The notes under the pieces were generated by a model, which made no database searches, was not told where the DNA came from, and saw only the letters and a program-made list of their open reading frames with translations. A program made the position numbers and the translations under genes. From Heliocidaris erythrogramma (Eukaryota; Echinodermata; Echinoidea; Camarodonta; Echinometridae), in contig CM046853.1 in NCBI GenBank assembly GCA_025617745.1, positions 64,675,024 to 64,739,023 on the forward strand: a stretch of 64,000 bases of DNA, given 5' to 3'. The stretch's first letter is position 1; every line of letters starts with the position of its first letter. Shown here one piece after another: positions 1 through 12,923 of this stretch.

Positions 1-781
1 TATGTAATTTTACTAGTAACTAGAGGAAGTAAAGTGTATCTCATTCTCTCGCTCTCTCTATCTTTTTTCTTTCTGTCTTTCCATTACAGTGCATTTATTC
101 AGACTCCCCCCAATCTATTTGAATTGAAAAGATAAAAACATAACATTTCTTCAAACAGCATTTTATGACAACTTTAAATAACATTTTGACGAAATTGATT
201 TGTGCAATTGTATGTTAGCAGCTGAGGATGGCAAGATTGACCATGAAATGTATAAAACCATGACATTTCCAGACAAAATTGAAAGTATGAAAATGAATGA
301 AAAAAGGTGTGATAACTAATTGGAAGACCTACACAATAGTTATCTACAATCTCTTATACCCATAATATATGCACTTAAACGTTATTTAAAATTGAATATG
401 TTTCATTTATTTAGCACTTTCAAATGTCTGCACTCATGGAAGCAACAAGTCATGCATGTTCCATCTATAAAGTTAAAATGAAATAAGATAATTTCTCAAT
501 TTCATGAACGTTTCGTGAAAGTGTTGTCTTTCTCAGAGTGTCATAAAGTGACCACACCCCTCCACCAAAGGGCTTCCCTCCACTACTCCTCAGACAGTTC
601 AAAAGTTCAGATACAAACTGTAAGGAAATTAACACGAAATGTATGCAGTATACCACTGCCCCACTGCTCTGGTGTTCATTCCGGCTGTGATGTAGTCTTG
701 ATGTATCCATGGGTAGGCAGTATAGGAGGAGGTCCTGTGGAGCGGGTGTGTGATAGGACCAGTTCAGACAGCTGGGCTTCT

Positions 782-1105
782 GGGTGTCAGTTAAAGGGAC
801 ATATCTGTACTGTTTTCCCCCATTTTGAATCAGAATTGGCCACTGGGTGTCGGTTAAAGAGACATATCCATACTGTTTTCCCCGTTTTTGAATCAGAATT
901 GGCCACTGGGTGTCGGTTAAAGCTACACATCTGTACTGTTTTCCCCGTTTTGAATCAGAATTGGCCACTGGGTGTCGGTTAAAGCTACACATCTGTACTG
1001 TTTTCCCCGTTTTAAATCAGAATTGGCCACTACGTTTCTGTTAAAGGGACTTATCTCTACTGTTTTCCCCTGTTTTGAATCAGAATTGGCCACTGGGTGT
1101 CGGTT
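782..1105. repeat. Tandem repeat, unit 62-63 bases, about 5 copies
   Basis: The block GGCCACTGGGTGTCGGTTAA recurs at 838, 901, 963, 1025 (diverged) and 1088, with TGTTTTCCCC and GAATCAGAATT in each unit. Followed by 19 G at 1126-1144. Confidence 0.92.
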
Positions 1106-2370
1106 GAATCAGAAGTGAATGTGATGGGGGGGGGGGGGGGGGGGCTTATGAAATAAATTAGTAAGTAAGGGGCATATTAGCCTTGCCTTCCCGAAAAATA
1201 TAAATGGTTTGGTTTGTGTGTATGGGGAGGGGGATTTCTTCAAACTTGTGGACATAGCAAATACTTTCAAGGGAAAATAAATTTAGGAAAACACATCAAG
1301 TCACAAAATGCTGAATTTGAAGTTTCCTTCAGTTTCAGGGCAGTGTATGTTTGGGTAAATCAAGCTTTGAATGATGTTTTCTTATGTTGACTGTCAGCAG
1401 AATGTTGAAGAAATAATGGAGTGAATAGGAAAAAATATAAATGTTTTAAAGAAGTAAAAAGAGAAAAGAGTCAGAAAAACGGAATAAGGTTGTATATGAC
1501 ATGTACATGTAAGTGCCCTAAAGTAGAAATACAGGTGGGCAATTCCATGGTAACAGAATTACAAATTAGAGATTTTTTGCTCACATTTTTGGAGTGTGTG
1601 CACTAATTTTGTACTTTGGTCCCCTTCCCACCAATTAATAATCTGCAGATGTACTCATTCATTCACCTGAACTATTTCATTACCAAAATTTTCCCTTAAA
1701 TTAATTATATTCTGGTATATATACTGTGGTAACGGAATTACCGGAAAATGGTGGTATTTTAAAATCTTTCATTTCCATTTAATATCTACTTCACATATGA
1801 TATATGCATAAACTTCTTCTCAATCTCTTTTTTGCATGATGGTAAATTCCACGAATTTGGCCAAACAGAAAAAGATATTCAAATATAAAGTGTTATTGGA
1901 AGTTTTAAGGTACAAGTTGAAATCAGGGAATTGTCAGTTTACCCAAAAAATATTCACTCTTAAAGCTAGGAGGAAAACTTACCCCCATTTATGGTAACAG
2001 AATTACAACCATATTGTAGTAGATTTTAAACATGCTTCCTGAAAATTCTGGTTTGATATATGTCTCCTACCTTGGAGCACATGTTGCGTACACATACACG
2101 ATTATAATAAAAGTTAATGGATAAGACACAAATACATTGCCCAAAATATTTAGTAAACAGCAAACAAATGTCATGTAACTTCAAACATGCATTGTGCCAA
2201 TTCCAAATGAGATCGGGAAATTTTTTTTTCAGTTTCTTTTAATTTAAGGATTTGGCTATTAGGAACAATTAAAGATAATTAAATCTAAAATTAGCTAATT
2301 TTGCCCTTTCTCATGTGGAATTGCCCAGGTATCTATCTGAAAATGCCTGACAGCAAAGTATTTCATGGAA

Positions 2371-2655
2371 GTAATAATAATAATAATAATAATATTGGAT
2401 ATTTATATAGCGCTCATATCCACCAATGGTCCTCAAGGCGCTCCAATATTACCCCGGCTTTAGCCCAGCTGCCCTATAAGGCACTGAAAGCATTTAAGGA
2501 ATAAATTCCTACCAGGTACCCATTTACTACACCTGGGTGGAGAGTGGCAAATGTAGATTAATGTCTTGCCAAAGGACATTAGTGCCGCGGCGGGACTCGA
2601 ACCGCGAACCATGAGATCCAAAGTCCGGTGACGTATCCACTAAACCATGACACCT
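2371..2655 (-). mobile_element. tRNA-derived SINE with ATT-repeat tail
   Basis: On the minus strand the head starts near 2655 with A-box-like TGGTTTAGTGGAT and B-box GGTTCGAGTCCCGCC. Between them GGACTTTGGATC resembles the anticodon arm of tRNA-Gln. The body has a conserved middle (GGCTTTAGC region) and ends in an (ATT)n tail at 2371-2393. It is not a functional tRNA: the acceptor stem does not close. Confidence 0.8.
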
Positions 2656-3062
2656 AGTGGGTCAACCCTGCTATGAAAGACAGTTCTCTGTACTTTCCTA
2701 TGTTTTGTGTGTAAATTGATTTTAAGTTTACATAAAGTTGAACTTTAGGCCCTATATCAAAGAGAAGCATGTTTGAAAAAGTTTTATACACCTATATGAG
2801 CCATATGGATAGACTGATATGGGTCGAAATCTGTATCTTTATCCGTTAAATGCCCTTCAAATTTGAAATTACCTTGTTATAATTTATCAAATGTAAGGAT
2901 AATTAAAATGTATTCATAATAGTCTGCAGCCCTGAAATTTATGTACTTTAAATTAATTTGGATTGATCCCCACTTTTCAACTTTTCATCGGGAGGAAAGA
3001 CCTAAGGGTTACAGTGATTCAGCTCGCTTTTCCCCTCCCAGGCACAGGTGACGCCAAATACT

Positions 3063-3276
3063 TAATAATAATAATAATAATAATTTGTATTATTCAATTA
3101 TTGATCTATCTACCCGAATAGTTATCTACCTATTCATTATCTACCTATATGTAGGCCTGTCTTGCTATCTGTCTCCTAGTATCTACTTATTTATCTATAT
3201 ATCTATCTGTCTATCTATCTGTCTATCTATCAATCTATCACTTTATCAATCTATCTTATTCTCTTTTTTCTTTGTA

Positions 3277-3311
<35 letters not shown>
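3063..3311. repeat. Simple repeats: TAA, TCTA/TCTG and TA
   Basis: (TAA)n at 3063-3084, imperfect TCTA/TCTG tetranucleotides at about 3165-3260, and (TA)n at 3283-3311. Confidence 0.9.
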
Positions 3312-3315
<4 letters not shown>

Positions 3316-5501
3316 ACCTACTTTAATTTGCCTCTCTCTCTCACACTGCATATCATCTATTGAGATCCAGAAGGGCGTTAAGTCATATTCTTTAACACAC
3401 AATGTCATTCTGGCTCAAAACAGACGATATCTAAAAGAAGGCAAGACAGCAAGCTTTGTTGACAAGAGAACACTTTTTCAATATATCAATATCTATCAAT
3501 CTGTCTGTCTGTCTAATACCTACACTATCAAACTAACCGTCTTTTGATTTATATCTTTCTTTACTCTGTTCTTGAGACAGATCTTGTTGATAATAAACAC
3601 CAAAACCAAAGAAGAGTTCAACTCAAATGTGTCTGAACTAGGTTGTATCTTCATGTAGACCTGCCATGTTCAGTTCAACCAGAATGATTGGGAACATATT
3701 TGGGGTTGGTGGGGGTTCAATAGTAATTCCTGTATTCCTCACACATATTTGGCCACAATGGAACTTATTAGAGAGATTAGGGAGTTTGTGTTTTGTTGTG
3801 AAAAAGAAAATATAGACAATAGAAGTGTAAGAAAGTGTTGTATTTTTTATTTGTCTCCTATAAATATACAGAGTACTTCAAATTTTCTTTCGAAGTGCAG
3901 TTTGTGGTTTGGAAAGTAATTCTTGGGCTTGTGAAATTCAAAATGTTTGCAACCCTACTCCATGCATATTAATCCACTACTGTAAAACAAGAAACGTTTG
4001 CGTTGTGAAACTTTTCATGAATTGTAAACAACAGCCATTTTCACAGCAAGAAACTCTCAAGATTTGCAAAAATTTACTGTTACCTCAATTATGATTCCAT
4101 GATTTTATCGGCATGAAACTTTCGTGAATCTGAACTACTCTTGAAATTTGGGAGCAAAACAGGTTTTGGTTTTACAGTATCAAAATACCTTACTGTGGGT
4201 CCAGTATTCAAATAAAGTATCCAGTTGTTGTTTAGAAATAAATTGACTTTGTATTTTTAAAGTTGAGTGATATTCATGTTGTTTTATCATTTTAAATGAT
4301 TTTTCTTAAATTCAATTACACTTTGCAAAGTTTATTGAATTAATGAAAATGAGCTTTTAAATTCATTTTTGTGTATTTTTGCAGCTCCATCTACCGGTAT
4401 TGTGATTTAAAAGCATGAATAATTTTGGGCCATATTTGCTTTGATGACATTTGATCTACAGAGCAGTTGTTGCCAGAACATAATGTTGTAATTCTGTAAA
4501 TTAAAAGAAAGTCATAAAATATGTAGGGCCTAATGACGTTAGATGTCAACATGACTGTTGCATGTAACAAAATAGTCCTGAAGCAAACTTAATCTGCGAA
4601 ACATGCCATTACAAAGCTAGTGCAATATTGCAAATGTTGTATTATCAAGGAGGTACTAGGCAACCATGGTATTATGGTCACTCTGTGCTTCCAGTGTAAA
4701 ACATACTGGTAGCTGTTTCATACAAAATTTATCACCAAGACTTTCTACATAAAATGAAATTAAAAATGCCACATAACTTTCCAATAAATCAAATGATACA
4801 TGTTGTGTAGGTATGATAAAGCTACAGAGGGGCTTATTAATATAGAACACCTCCCATATAAACGCAAAGGAGGAAAGCATTGCTGGAATATTTCTGTGAC
4901 TAGGGCTACATTTTCCATTCATAAGTTGCTGACAGTACATCTGGTTTAGATTACTCAGCACAAACCTCCATTTAAATTGAATCAGACAAGCGGTAGAACT
5001 CCAAGATTCTGTAGCTACCAGTTGCACATGTTCCAAAACAGGATGATGAATGTTGAGTGCGCACTCTCGCTAACAGTGAAAGATTGGTCAGATAAAAAAC
5101 AAGATACAGGGAAACCACTGATCTCTGTTATGATCAGAGAGTGAAACAAATAGCCGAGATAAAAGCTGATGAGGATGCATCTCCATTGAAAAAATTAGCA
5201 CAATCTAAATTAATAATTGTTAATTACATGTAAATATTATGATTGCATTTTAGTTTAATGAAACATATAAATTAAAAAAAACACACACTGAAATGAGTAC
5301 TATATTGGATGGCTGTATCAAAATTTTTGTATGATAAACATGCACTTTTTATTTCATTATCAGAAATTTGCAGTTGTACCTCTTAGTACAGCTATGTTAG
5401 ACAGTGAGATGCAAAATAGAATGTACTATATCTGACATGAACAAATTCAAATTTGTACTGGTACACTCATCAATTTCAATCCTGTATGTAAATGTTTATC
5501 A

Positions 5502-5795
5502 TTAAAGGGATTACGCCACCAGGCGGCCGTGGATAAAGTCACTGTTAGTAAGCCCCATTCACTCGTACACAAAGTTTGTGCATCGAACGCGTCCGTCGGA
5601 CTACTGGGATGATATTTCGGACTCCACGAAGCCAACCGAATCTCGCACGAGAGCTCAGGCGGCGCGTGCATGTTGCGTGGCGACCAGTCTGTCCATAGTT
5701 TGCGCCACGGGGGGCAACGGCTTGATCAGATAACGATTGGGATGTCCTCTTGCGGCATAAAAAGGTCCACAATCTGCGGTTGAGTGTCCCTTTAA
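5502..5795. mobile_element. TTAA-bounded short element, GC-rich
   Basis: Left end TTAAAGGGATTACGCC, right end (reverse complement) TTAAAGGGACACTCAACC. The inner 200 bases are much richer in GC than the surroundings. Resembles a non-autonomous TTAA-target element; the matching termini are only about 10 bases. Confidence 0.5.
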
Positions 5796-6593
5796 CATCC
5801 CTCTTTGTCTACTGTATTACAGTATTTTCTGATAAAAAGGGGCTTATTTCCTTTTAAACCAGGCAAGTTGTGTACCCTATCTGGTTATAACAAATATGTA
5901 CCAATATCTGACCCCTGTTCAATACAAATATTCAAGGGTAATATGTTGCTAGGTAACTGCATCATACCATGCTGAGAAGCAGGAAATAGGGAGCATTTTG
6001 GTTCGTCATGCAATTAGAACAATCATGCACCCCCTCCATGTTAGTCACCAGTTGAGATGCTGAATGCATGCAAGGTATACTTATCACATTTATACTCTGC
6101 TAAGCATGTACATGTACTTCCCTACTATATTTAATTCACGAATTGAACTTGAAATTGTTTATCAAATAACATACAGTTTTTGTGTTAAAGTAAACCAGAA
6201 AATAGTGTAAGTGCAAATTTGGTACTTTTACTGAATATTTTTAAGAAAATCATAGTTGTAGAATTACTATATTTTTTTTTTCAAACACAATTTTCTTTGA
6301 ATTATTAATGAATTAGGATTGAATGACTGAAGGCTATTAAACTGTCGGTTGCAATTTTTAATGGATGGTAAATGAATCACTAATGGTATTAGAATAATGA
6401 TGAGACATTATGATTATGTTTGAAATGGTATATAAATAAATAGAAGAATATAGTTTGAAAAAAAGAAGTCTTGAAAAGAAGATTATTCAGTTCTCTGGCA
6501 GTGCTCATCTTCATAAAACAAATGACATAGTTTAAGAGGTACAATATCAGAGCTTTTTAAAGTACATTGTGAATGATAGAAACTACAGTCAAA

Positions 6594-6812
6594 CCTGCTC
6601 TAGCGACAACCTGTATAGAAAGACCACCTCTCTATAAAGACCATCTGTCTATAAAGACCATCTGTCTATAAAGACCATCATTTTTTTGTTCCCTTGAAAA
6701 GTGTTTCTCATTGAAATGTGTATTAAAGGAACCTGGACATAAAGACCACCTGCTCATAAAGACCACTTCTCTTGTCTCCCTTGAGTGGTCTTTATAGACA
6801 GGTTTCACTGTA
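6594..6812. mobile_element. TA-bounded inverted-repeat element
   Basis: Ends TACAGTCAAACCTG and CAGGTTTCACTGTA are inverted copies flanked by TA, as in Tc1/mariner-type elements. Inside are several copies of CTATAAAGACCATCTGT. Confidence 0.72.
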
Positions 6813-7795
6813 TATTGTGAAATCAAACCCCAAAACGAATACATACATATTATACTGTATGTATTAAAATGTATCAGCATTATACCATTGACCATCAACC
6901 ATTGACCATCAGCCATCACCTATGTACAAGTTACTTGTTTCCACGATCTTGCTATCTTTTATAAAATCAGCTGGTCTAAGCTGATTTAATTGGCCATTGT
7001 TAATGCATTATTTCCTGTCTGCATATCATCGCATTTAGCCAAACAGGAACCTTTAGCTAACAAGATGCAATACACCATGTGAGCATAGTTACAAGGTCCC
7101 TATTATTCTCTCAATTCTCACAGATTTAAAAAAAAAAAGATGCTTTGAAATGTTAAAGAGGAAAAATGATTGGTATCTTCAATTTTGATGGAAAATTCAT
7201 TGCATTATTAAGTAAAAAAAAAACAAAAACATAATAAGTTGTAATTGGAGCATGTTTTGGTTTAATGACTTTCACAATTCATTATCTGTGCATTTGCTAG
7301 AAGATTAACACTTTGATAAAACAAAACTTTTATGATACCATAAATCCTTTAAAAAAAATCAAGAATGTATTTTTTTATAGTTTAGTAATTAGAGCATAAC
7401 CAGATGGGGGAAATAGGTCGGTTATGAACAACACATTTTTCCAACTATGCCCTTCTGTGGTTTTTATTATAAGTTTGGGCATTACATTTCTCTGAAATAG
7501 ATATTACTGTATTATTAAAGTCTTTATTTTTGAAAATACATCACTATGTTTTCATGTTTATCTTACTGTTTGAACCCCGCAGACCAAATTTCTTCATTTC
7601 AAAGGTGAAATAGTACCAGAAAATCAATTTATAGATTAAGAGAGAAACACAAATTTAACTATTGCCTACCCTAACTTTATCCCCAATCATAATCAGTCCT
7701 AGATATTACATTCTTCCCAATCTTACCAAGGAGTTATTGATCTTACCAGTTACCACTAGTGGGAATAACAATGAAAACATCCTTTCCTAAGATCT

Positions 7796-8808
7796 ACAGT
7801 GCGTCCCAGAAAAAAAGATAACAGTTCGAAAAATTCTCCCCGAATAAATGTTTCAAAATATTTCAAAGAGATTTTCTTACCTATGGGCAGCTTAGGGTCT
7901 CTGTTATCAAAGGACACCAAAATATCTAATAATATTCTATGCTTGAGTGAGCAAAAGCCAATTTTGTGAAAGGGTGCAAAATCCAGTCTCGACAAGAATT
8001 GATGTTGGCTCTGGCTGGTATCAGCCAAGCTGAGAAACATGAAAAGGCTTACAAATTTCCACTTTCTGATCAATAAAAGATAATTTATAAAATAACAAGC
8101 TTTGTTCTCTGTATATCCTTACACATTCCATCAACATCTTATGCTTGAGTGAGCAATTAACTACTAGTACTTTGTTGAGTGGTTCAAAATGTTACTTTTG
8201 GTGAGTCTTCTAATTTTACCTGCTTACTCACTCAACCATAAAGTTTTGATGGGATACATCAGGACATACAGTGAACAAATCTGTTTTTTCATTAATTGTC
8301 TTTTATTGATCAGAATATGACAATTCTAAACCTTTTCATGACTCTCAACTTTGCTGACACCAGCCAGAATGGACAAACAAATATTTATTAAGTATGGATT
8401 TTGCACCCTTTCACAAAAGTGGCTTTTGCTCACTCAAGCGTAACATATTATGAAATATTTTGGTGTCATTTGATAGAAGAGGCTCTAAGCTGTCCCCAGG
8501 TATGAACATTTCCAGAAAATATTTTGAAATACTTAATTGGAGAGACTTTTTTCAACTGTCAATTCTAAAGCGGATTTCAACTTTGTTGATACCAGCCAGA
8601 AAAAAATACCAATTCTTGTGAAGTCTGAATTGTGCACCCTTTCAAAAAAGTGGCTTTTGATCACTCAAGCATAATGACTAGTCAGATATTTTGGTGATAT
8701 TGCAAAGGAGAGACCCTAAGCTATCTACAAGAATGGAAATTTATTGAAAATATTCTAAAATATTTATTTTGGAAGGCTTTTTCCAACTCTTAACTTTTAG
8801 AATTTATG
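7796..8808. repeat. Three diverged copies of a 230-250 base repeat, one inverted
   Basis: Forward copies at about 8350-8575 and 8576-8808 and a reverse copy at about 7796-8045 share CACTCAAGC, GTGGCTTTTG, ATTTTGGTG and ACCAGCCAGA blocks. The reverse copy ends in GTGCGTCCCAGAAAAAAA. Confidence 0.75.
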
Positions 8809-8913
8809 ACAGATAGGACATAATAAGACAAGAGGTACATACTTGTAGGACCATATATACACATGTAGATGCCCCTCCATCATATCTTTAATATGGGCTG
8901 GTCACTTATCATT

Positions 8914-9696
8914 CAGGGCTGCCAACTCTCACGCAATTCACCCTCACTCTGATAAACAAATTCTCAACGCTGTACCCCAAAAATAGAAAGTAACAAAAAA
9001 AAAAGTATCCAAAATTCTCTGATATTCCAAATATTTGATATGCCCAATATTTGATATGCCCAATATTTGATATGCCCAAGCCCTTTTTGAGATTTTCCCG
9101 TGTTTGCAAAGCAAATGAAAATCGTTTTTGGTAGTGCGCGCGCAAAGACGAGCTATTGGATTATAATTGTTTTATACTGTGTGTATATACATGGACCTGT
9201 AGGTGCGACGACTATGATGAGTGTAACTGGCCAGACTGACATGGCTGTGGCGCGGCAGCCCGCGCTGCGTGGCTCAGCAGAGTTTGCCGTTGATCGTACA
9301 CCAAACGTAATAGCCAGCACATCCCTCTATGGCCGGACAGCAGGATCTTTCATTTAAGTTAAAGTCTTGAAATTCGTATTCAAAATCATGCAGTTACAAA
9401 TCTGGAAATTTGTATTTTTTCATGGTCAGTGAACTACATTTAGCATTAATAACAATGTAACCTAGAGTCTATTTATTACTTATTCAATTCAATTTAGTAC
9501 ATTAATGCTGCTTCTGTGTATGTGTTGAAATCATGGCTAAAGTATGCACCATATTGCACCATTTAAAATGTAAAATTTTCAAAGCTCCCTACCGTGGAAG
9601 GGGGGGGGACACCCCCTTGCACACCTTTCCCCCCTCGTTCGCTTCGCTCCCTTGCAATGTCTCACTCTAAACTCTCACTCAAGGTTGGCAGCCCTG
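8914..9696. mobile_element. Inverted-repeat element with candidate 7-base target duplication
   Basis: Left end CAGGGCTGCCAACTCTCAC, right end GGTTGGCAGCCCTG in inverted orientation; TATCATT flanks both sides. hAT-like in style. The inner open frame at 9100-9357 shows no transposase motif. Confidence 0.65.
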
Positions 9697-9925
9697 TATC
9701 ATTGATAATGTTAACAATAACTACATGTATAACTCTTTAAAAATTGTCTATGTAGAAAAGGTATTGGATATCGATGTTGCTCACTGCTTTATGCTAATGA
9801 GCATTTAATACTTTTTTCTCAGATCCAAAACCTTTTTTTACATTTTATCAGTATCTGATGTTTTTGGTATCTGTGATAGTGACCAGCCCTTTTACTGTCT
9901 TCAGTAGATTATATAACATTAGCCA

Positions 9926-10064
9926 GGGAAGCGTTTCATCAAGCGTTTTGTCAGTGATTTTCAACGACAACTGTTATAAGCTACTGAAATCCTTGCATCT
10001 GACTGGCTGAGAGCAAATTTGTTGGTAAAAATCACTGACAAAATGCTTGATGAAATGCTCCCCA
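9926..10064. mobile_element. Foldback element, copy 1
   Basis: GCGTTTCATCAAGCGTTTTG at the left is mirrored by AAAATGCTTGATGAAATGC at the right; the centre holds a GACTGGCTGAGAGCAAATTT block. Same family as 23177-23315 and 23723-23861. Confidence 0.8.
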
Positions 10065-11513
10065 GGTCACCCAAGGCTGTAAAAAAGAGATTGGCAAGCC
10101 ATCAGCTGCTGAAGGATATTAATAGACAATGTCAATCAGCAGTAGATAATGTGATTATCAAGGTGTCTAGACCACAAGGGTATTAGGGGAAGTATTGTTG
10201 ACATTTTCTGCTTCATTGCACACACAAGTGCATGATTAGCTGCCAAGAGAATGTTTTCAGTCTTGATCTTCTTGGGTGACACACTTTTTTAAAGGGTTTA
10301 GGGATTGGGTTGCCACTTAGTTTTAGGTTAGGTTCAGCCAAGAAATTGTTCCCTGGTTTAAGGTTAGTGGTAGGGTGAAGTATAATGCTGAGTTCAGGTT
10401 GAAGATTGGAATTTTGTGTTCTGTTGTTGCTAGCTGACAAAAAACAAACTCATGACTGCCTTGATGTGGTATCAAACTGCAAGTGTTTTTATTCACAGAA
10501 CAACTCTCATATATACAGTATATGCACAGGGTAGTTACATAATATACAGCTGGTGTTTGATGGAATGGATTAGTCGATGTTGTTGGAGCAGGGATCAGTA
10601 AGATAGGAAACAGCAAGGAGATTAGGGTAGGAGATTGAAAACAAACAAGACAAGAGTGTGGGAATGGAATGAGATGAAATGCTCAGGACACAATAAAAAG
10701 TACTGGAATTGGCTGGGTATGTATCATACAATCAAATGCTTTTTCAAAAAGAGGTTTACTATCTTTATACTATATATATTCTGTCTATTATTATATTTAA
10801 TCATGGGCAACACCAATGAAGCAAACATCTTGTTCCTTTCCGGAAAAGCAAGGTTAAAGATAAAATTGAGTTTGGGTCATGCAATTACATTGTGAAAGAA
10901 ACTGTCCCAAAGCAATTTGGAAAGGTTGATCATGTCTACATAAGAATTGGTGTATACTGTCAGGTTTTGGAATTATCAAAATGATAAGAAATTTACCCAA
11001 TCTTGCTGAAAAGCACATACGCTGCCCAGAGAAATGGGTACATGGGACTGCACACACACGTGGCACGAATGTTTGGCCCGAACTTTTCAGCTATTTCTCA
11101 TCATATTTTGAATAATTATGAAGGCAATTGAGGAGCAATTCTTTTCAGGGGACATTTCTACTATGATGTTCTTCCAAACTGACACAAAAGGAATGAGAAA
11201 GTTCACAAATTATTTTTTCACCCTTCCCAGAACTCAACCTTCCCAGAACTCAACCATCTCTTCAAACACTGCTGGTGAATTACAAGACTGAAAACAGGAG
11301 TTATGTATGAACAGAATGTAACCCCAAAGTTAATTGAAGTGTACCAATAAACTGTATTTAGATGCATATCCCGTAGCATGAACAAGCTCGGGCTTGAAAT
11401 AGTAAACCAATCAGCACTTCTCAAGAAAAAAGTCTGAGTTTGAACTTCCCATATTTATTAGACTGAGTTGAGGAATCCCTGCTGGCTTGAGGAATTAGAT
11501 CAACTTTCAGAGT

Positions 11514-11880
11514 ATTATCATCATCCTAACTGTTTTCTCTGGCAAATTAGCCAACTAAACCTAATAGTGTGCTCTTTGCAAAGAATCCCTTTCCTGCCTG
11601 GGATAATAGCTTCAATATCCCAGCACAAGTGTGAGGTTTATTAGTTGGCTAAATCTTGCATTGCTAGTGTTTGGTTTTTTCATTTTGTTTTCTTTCCATC
11701 TATCTCCACCTCTTCAAGGTGGAAACACACAGCCTGGATTATCCCTGCTTGCTTATCATCATCCTAACTGTTTTCTCTGGAAAATTAGCCAACTAATAAA
11801 CCTAACAGTGAGCTCTTTTGCAAAGAAGCCCTTTCCTGCCTGGGATTATAGCTTCAATATCTCAAGCACAAGTGTGATAT
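11514..11880. repeat. Direct duplication of about 125 bases
   Basis: Copies at about 11514-11634 and 11754-11880 share TAACTGTTTTCTCTGG, TTAGCCAACTAA and CCCTTTCCTGCCTGGGAT, with a few mismatches, 240 bases apart. Confidence 0.85.
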
Positions 11881-11960
11881 ACATGTAGCCCTTTATTTTT
11901 GCATCTACACTGCAAATTAGTTCGAGCTAGTTATGATCTTGCCGATTCCCTGATCACATT

Positions 11961-12355
11961 AATACCCCTTTCACATTGAGACTATATAGCGGAATCAAAA
12001 GCACTTTGGCCAGATAACGCTTTGATGCGAAAAGAGTAGTAAGTCGGATATTCTGCTATTGACGTGGGAGGTCTGTAACTACCTCGAGAGGTGGTTTTGA
12101 AAAGCGGAATTGATAACGAGTTGGTTTTGTGAACAGTCGCGCGAATTAAAGCAGAATGAAGGGCAAAAAAACAATGCATTGTGCAGATGACGTACTTCTG
12201 CTCTGAGCATCGTGCTCTATTCCGCTTCCATTAAATATCGGTATATTTTGATTGATGTGAAAGCAAAGCGACACCAAGGGCTTACAAGGTAGGTGGAATC
12301 ACAGCAGAATCAATAGCGAAATGAAAAGCGCTTTGGCAATCTGAAAGGGGTATAA
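11961..12355. mobile_element. Inverted-repeat element
   Basis: Left end AATACCCCTTTCACATTGAG and right end CAATCTGAAAGGGGTATA are inverted; GCACTTTGGC and GCTTTGGC lie further in on each side. The interior contains CG-rich islands. Confidence 0.6.
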
Positions 12356-12923
12356 GATGGCTATTGGGAAAACTCAAACCATCTTTGAATTTTCATTTTA
12401 GAACCTTTCTAGAGGCTGAATACCATATGCTGGACAGGAAGTAATGTCTGGTTTGAGAAGGAAAACTTTTGAAGCATGATTACAGTTAATCCACAAACTG
12501 TAAAACTCTTTTTTTAGTTGTTGTGGGGACCATAGGGTGTCATTCAGACCTAAAGCTGGAAGATTTTGAATCCTTTTGAGAACTTGCTGTCTCATGTACT
12601 GTAAACGTGCTATCTCGCAGCATGAAATTTGCGCGAAAATAAAAACATGGAAATATTTTTTTAAATATTTTCTTTTGCCCATGAGCCTAGCATGTCGGCG
12701 AAATTAAAAACGTGAAATTCACCGTACTCGGCTGAGTGCAAAAAATTAATCGCATGAAAATTTCCACTTATATGGTATCTTATCAAGTTTTTATATTTAC
12801 TATAAATAAATGAGAATTTTTACTTTTCATTTGATCCCTGTAACTACCACAAGTTGAGTTACATTAAGTAAGAATATACAATACCCATCCTTAATAAAAA
12901 CCAGTTTTATCTGAAAACTATGT

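Noticed and set aside
515..982. 155-codon open frame on the plus strand
   Set aside because: Its C-terminal half is the 62/63-base tandem repeat read through; there is no domain or splice context.
2585..2655. Functional tRNA gene on the minus strand
   Set aside because: A and B boxes are present, but the acceptor stem does not pair and the sequence continues into a SINE body with an ATT tail.
3085..3547. Open frames of about 90 codons
   Set aside because: Produced by TCTA and TA simple repeats; the peptides are IYIYIY and CLSICLS runs.
4656..5036. 126-codon minus-strand open frame
   Set aside because: No recognisable domain, no codon bias, no flanking exons; lies in ordinary intergenic sequence.
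7756..8073. 105-codon minus-strand open frame
   Set aside because: Lies inside the repeat cluster at 7796-8808; the other copies do not keep the frame open.
9100..9357. 85-codon frame inside the 8914-9696 element
   Set aside because: Too short and without transposase motifs; reported only as part of the element.
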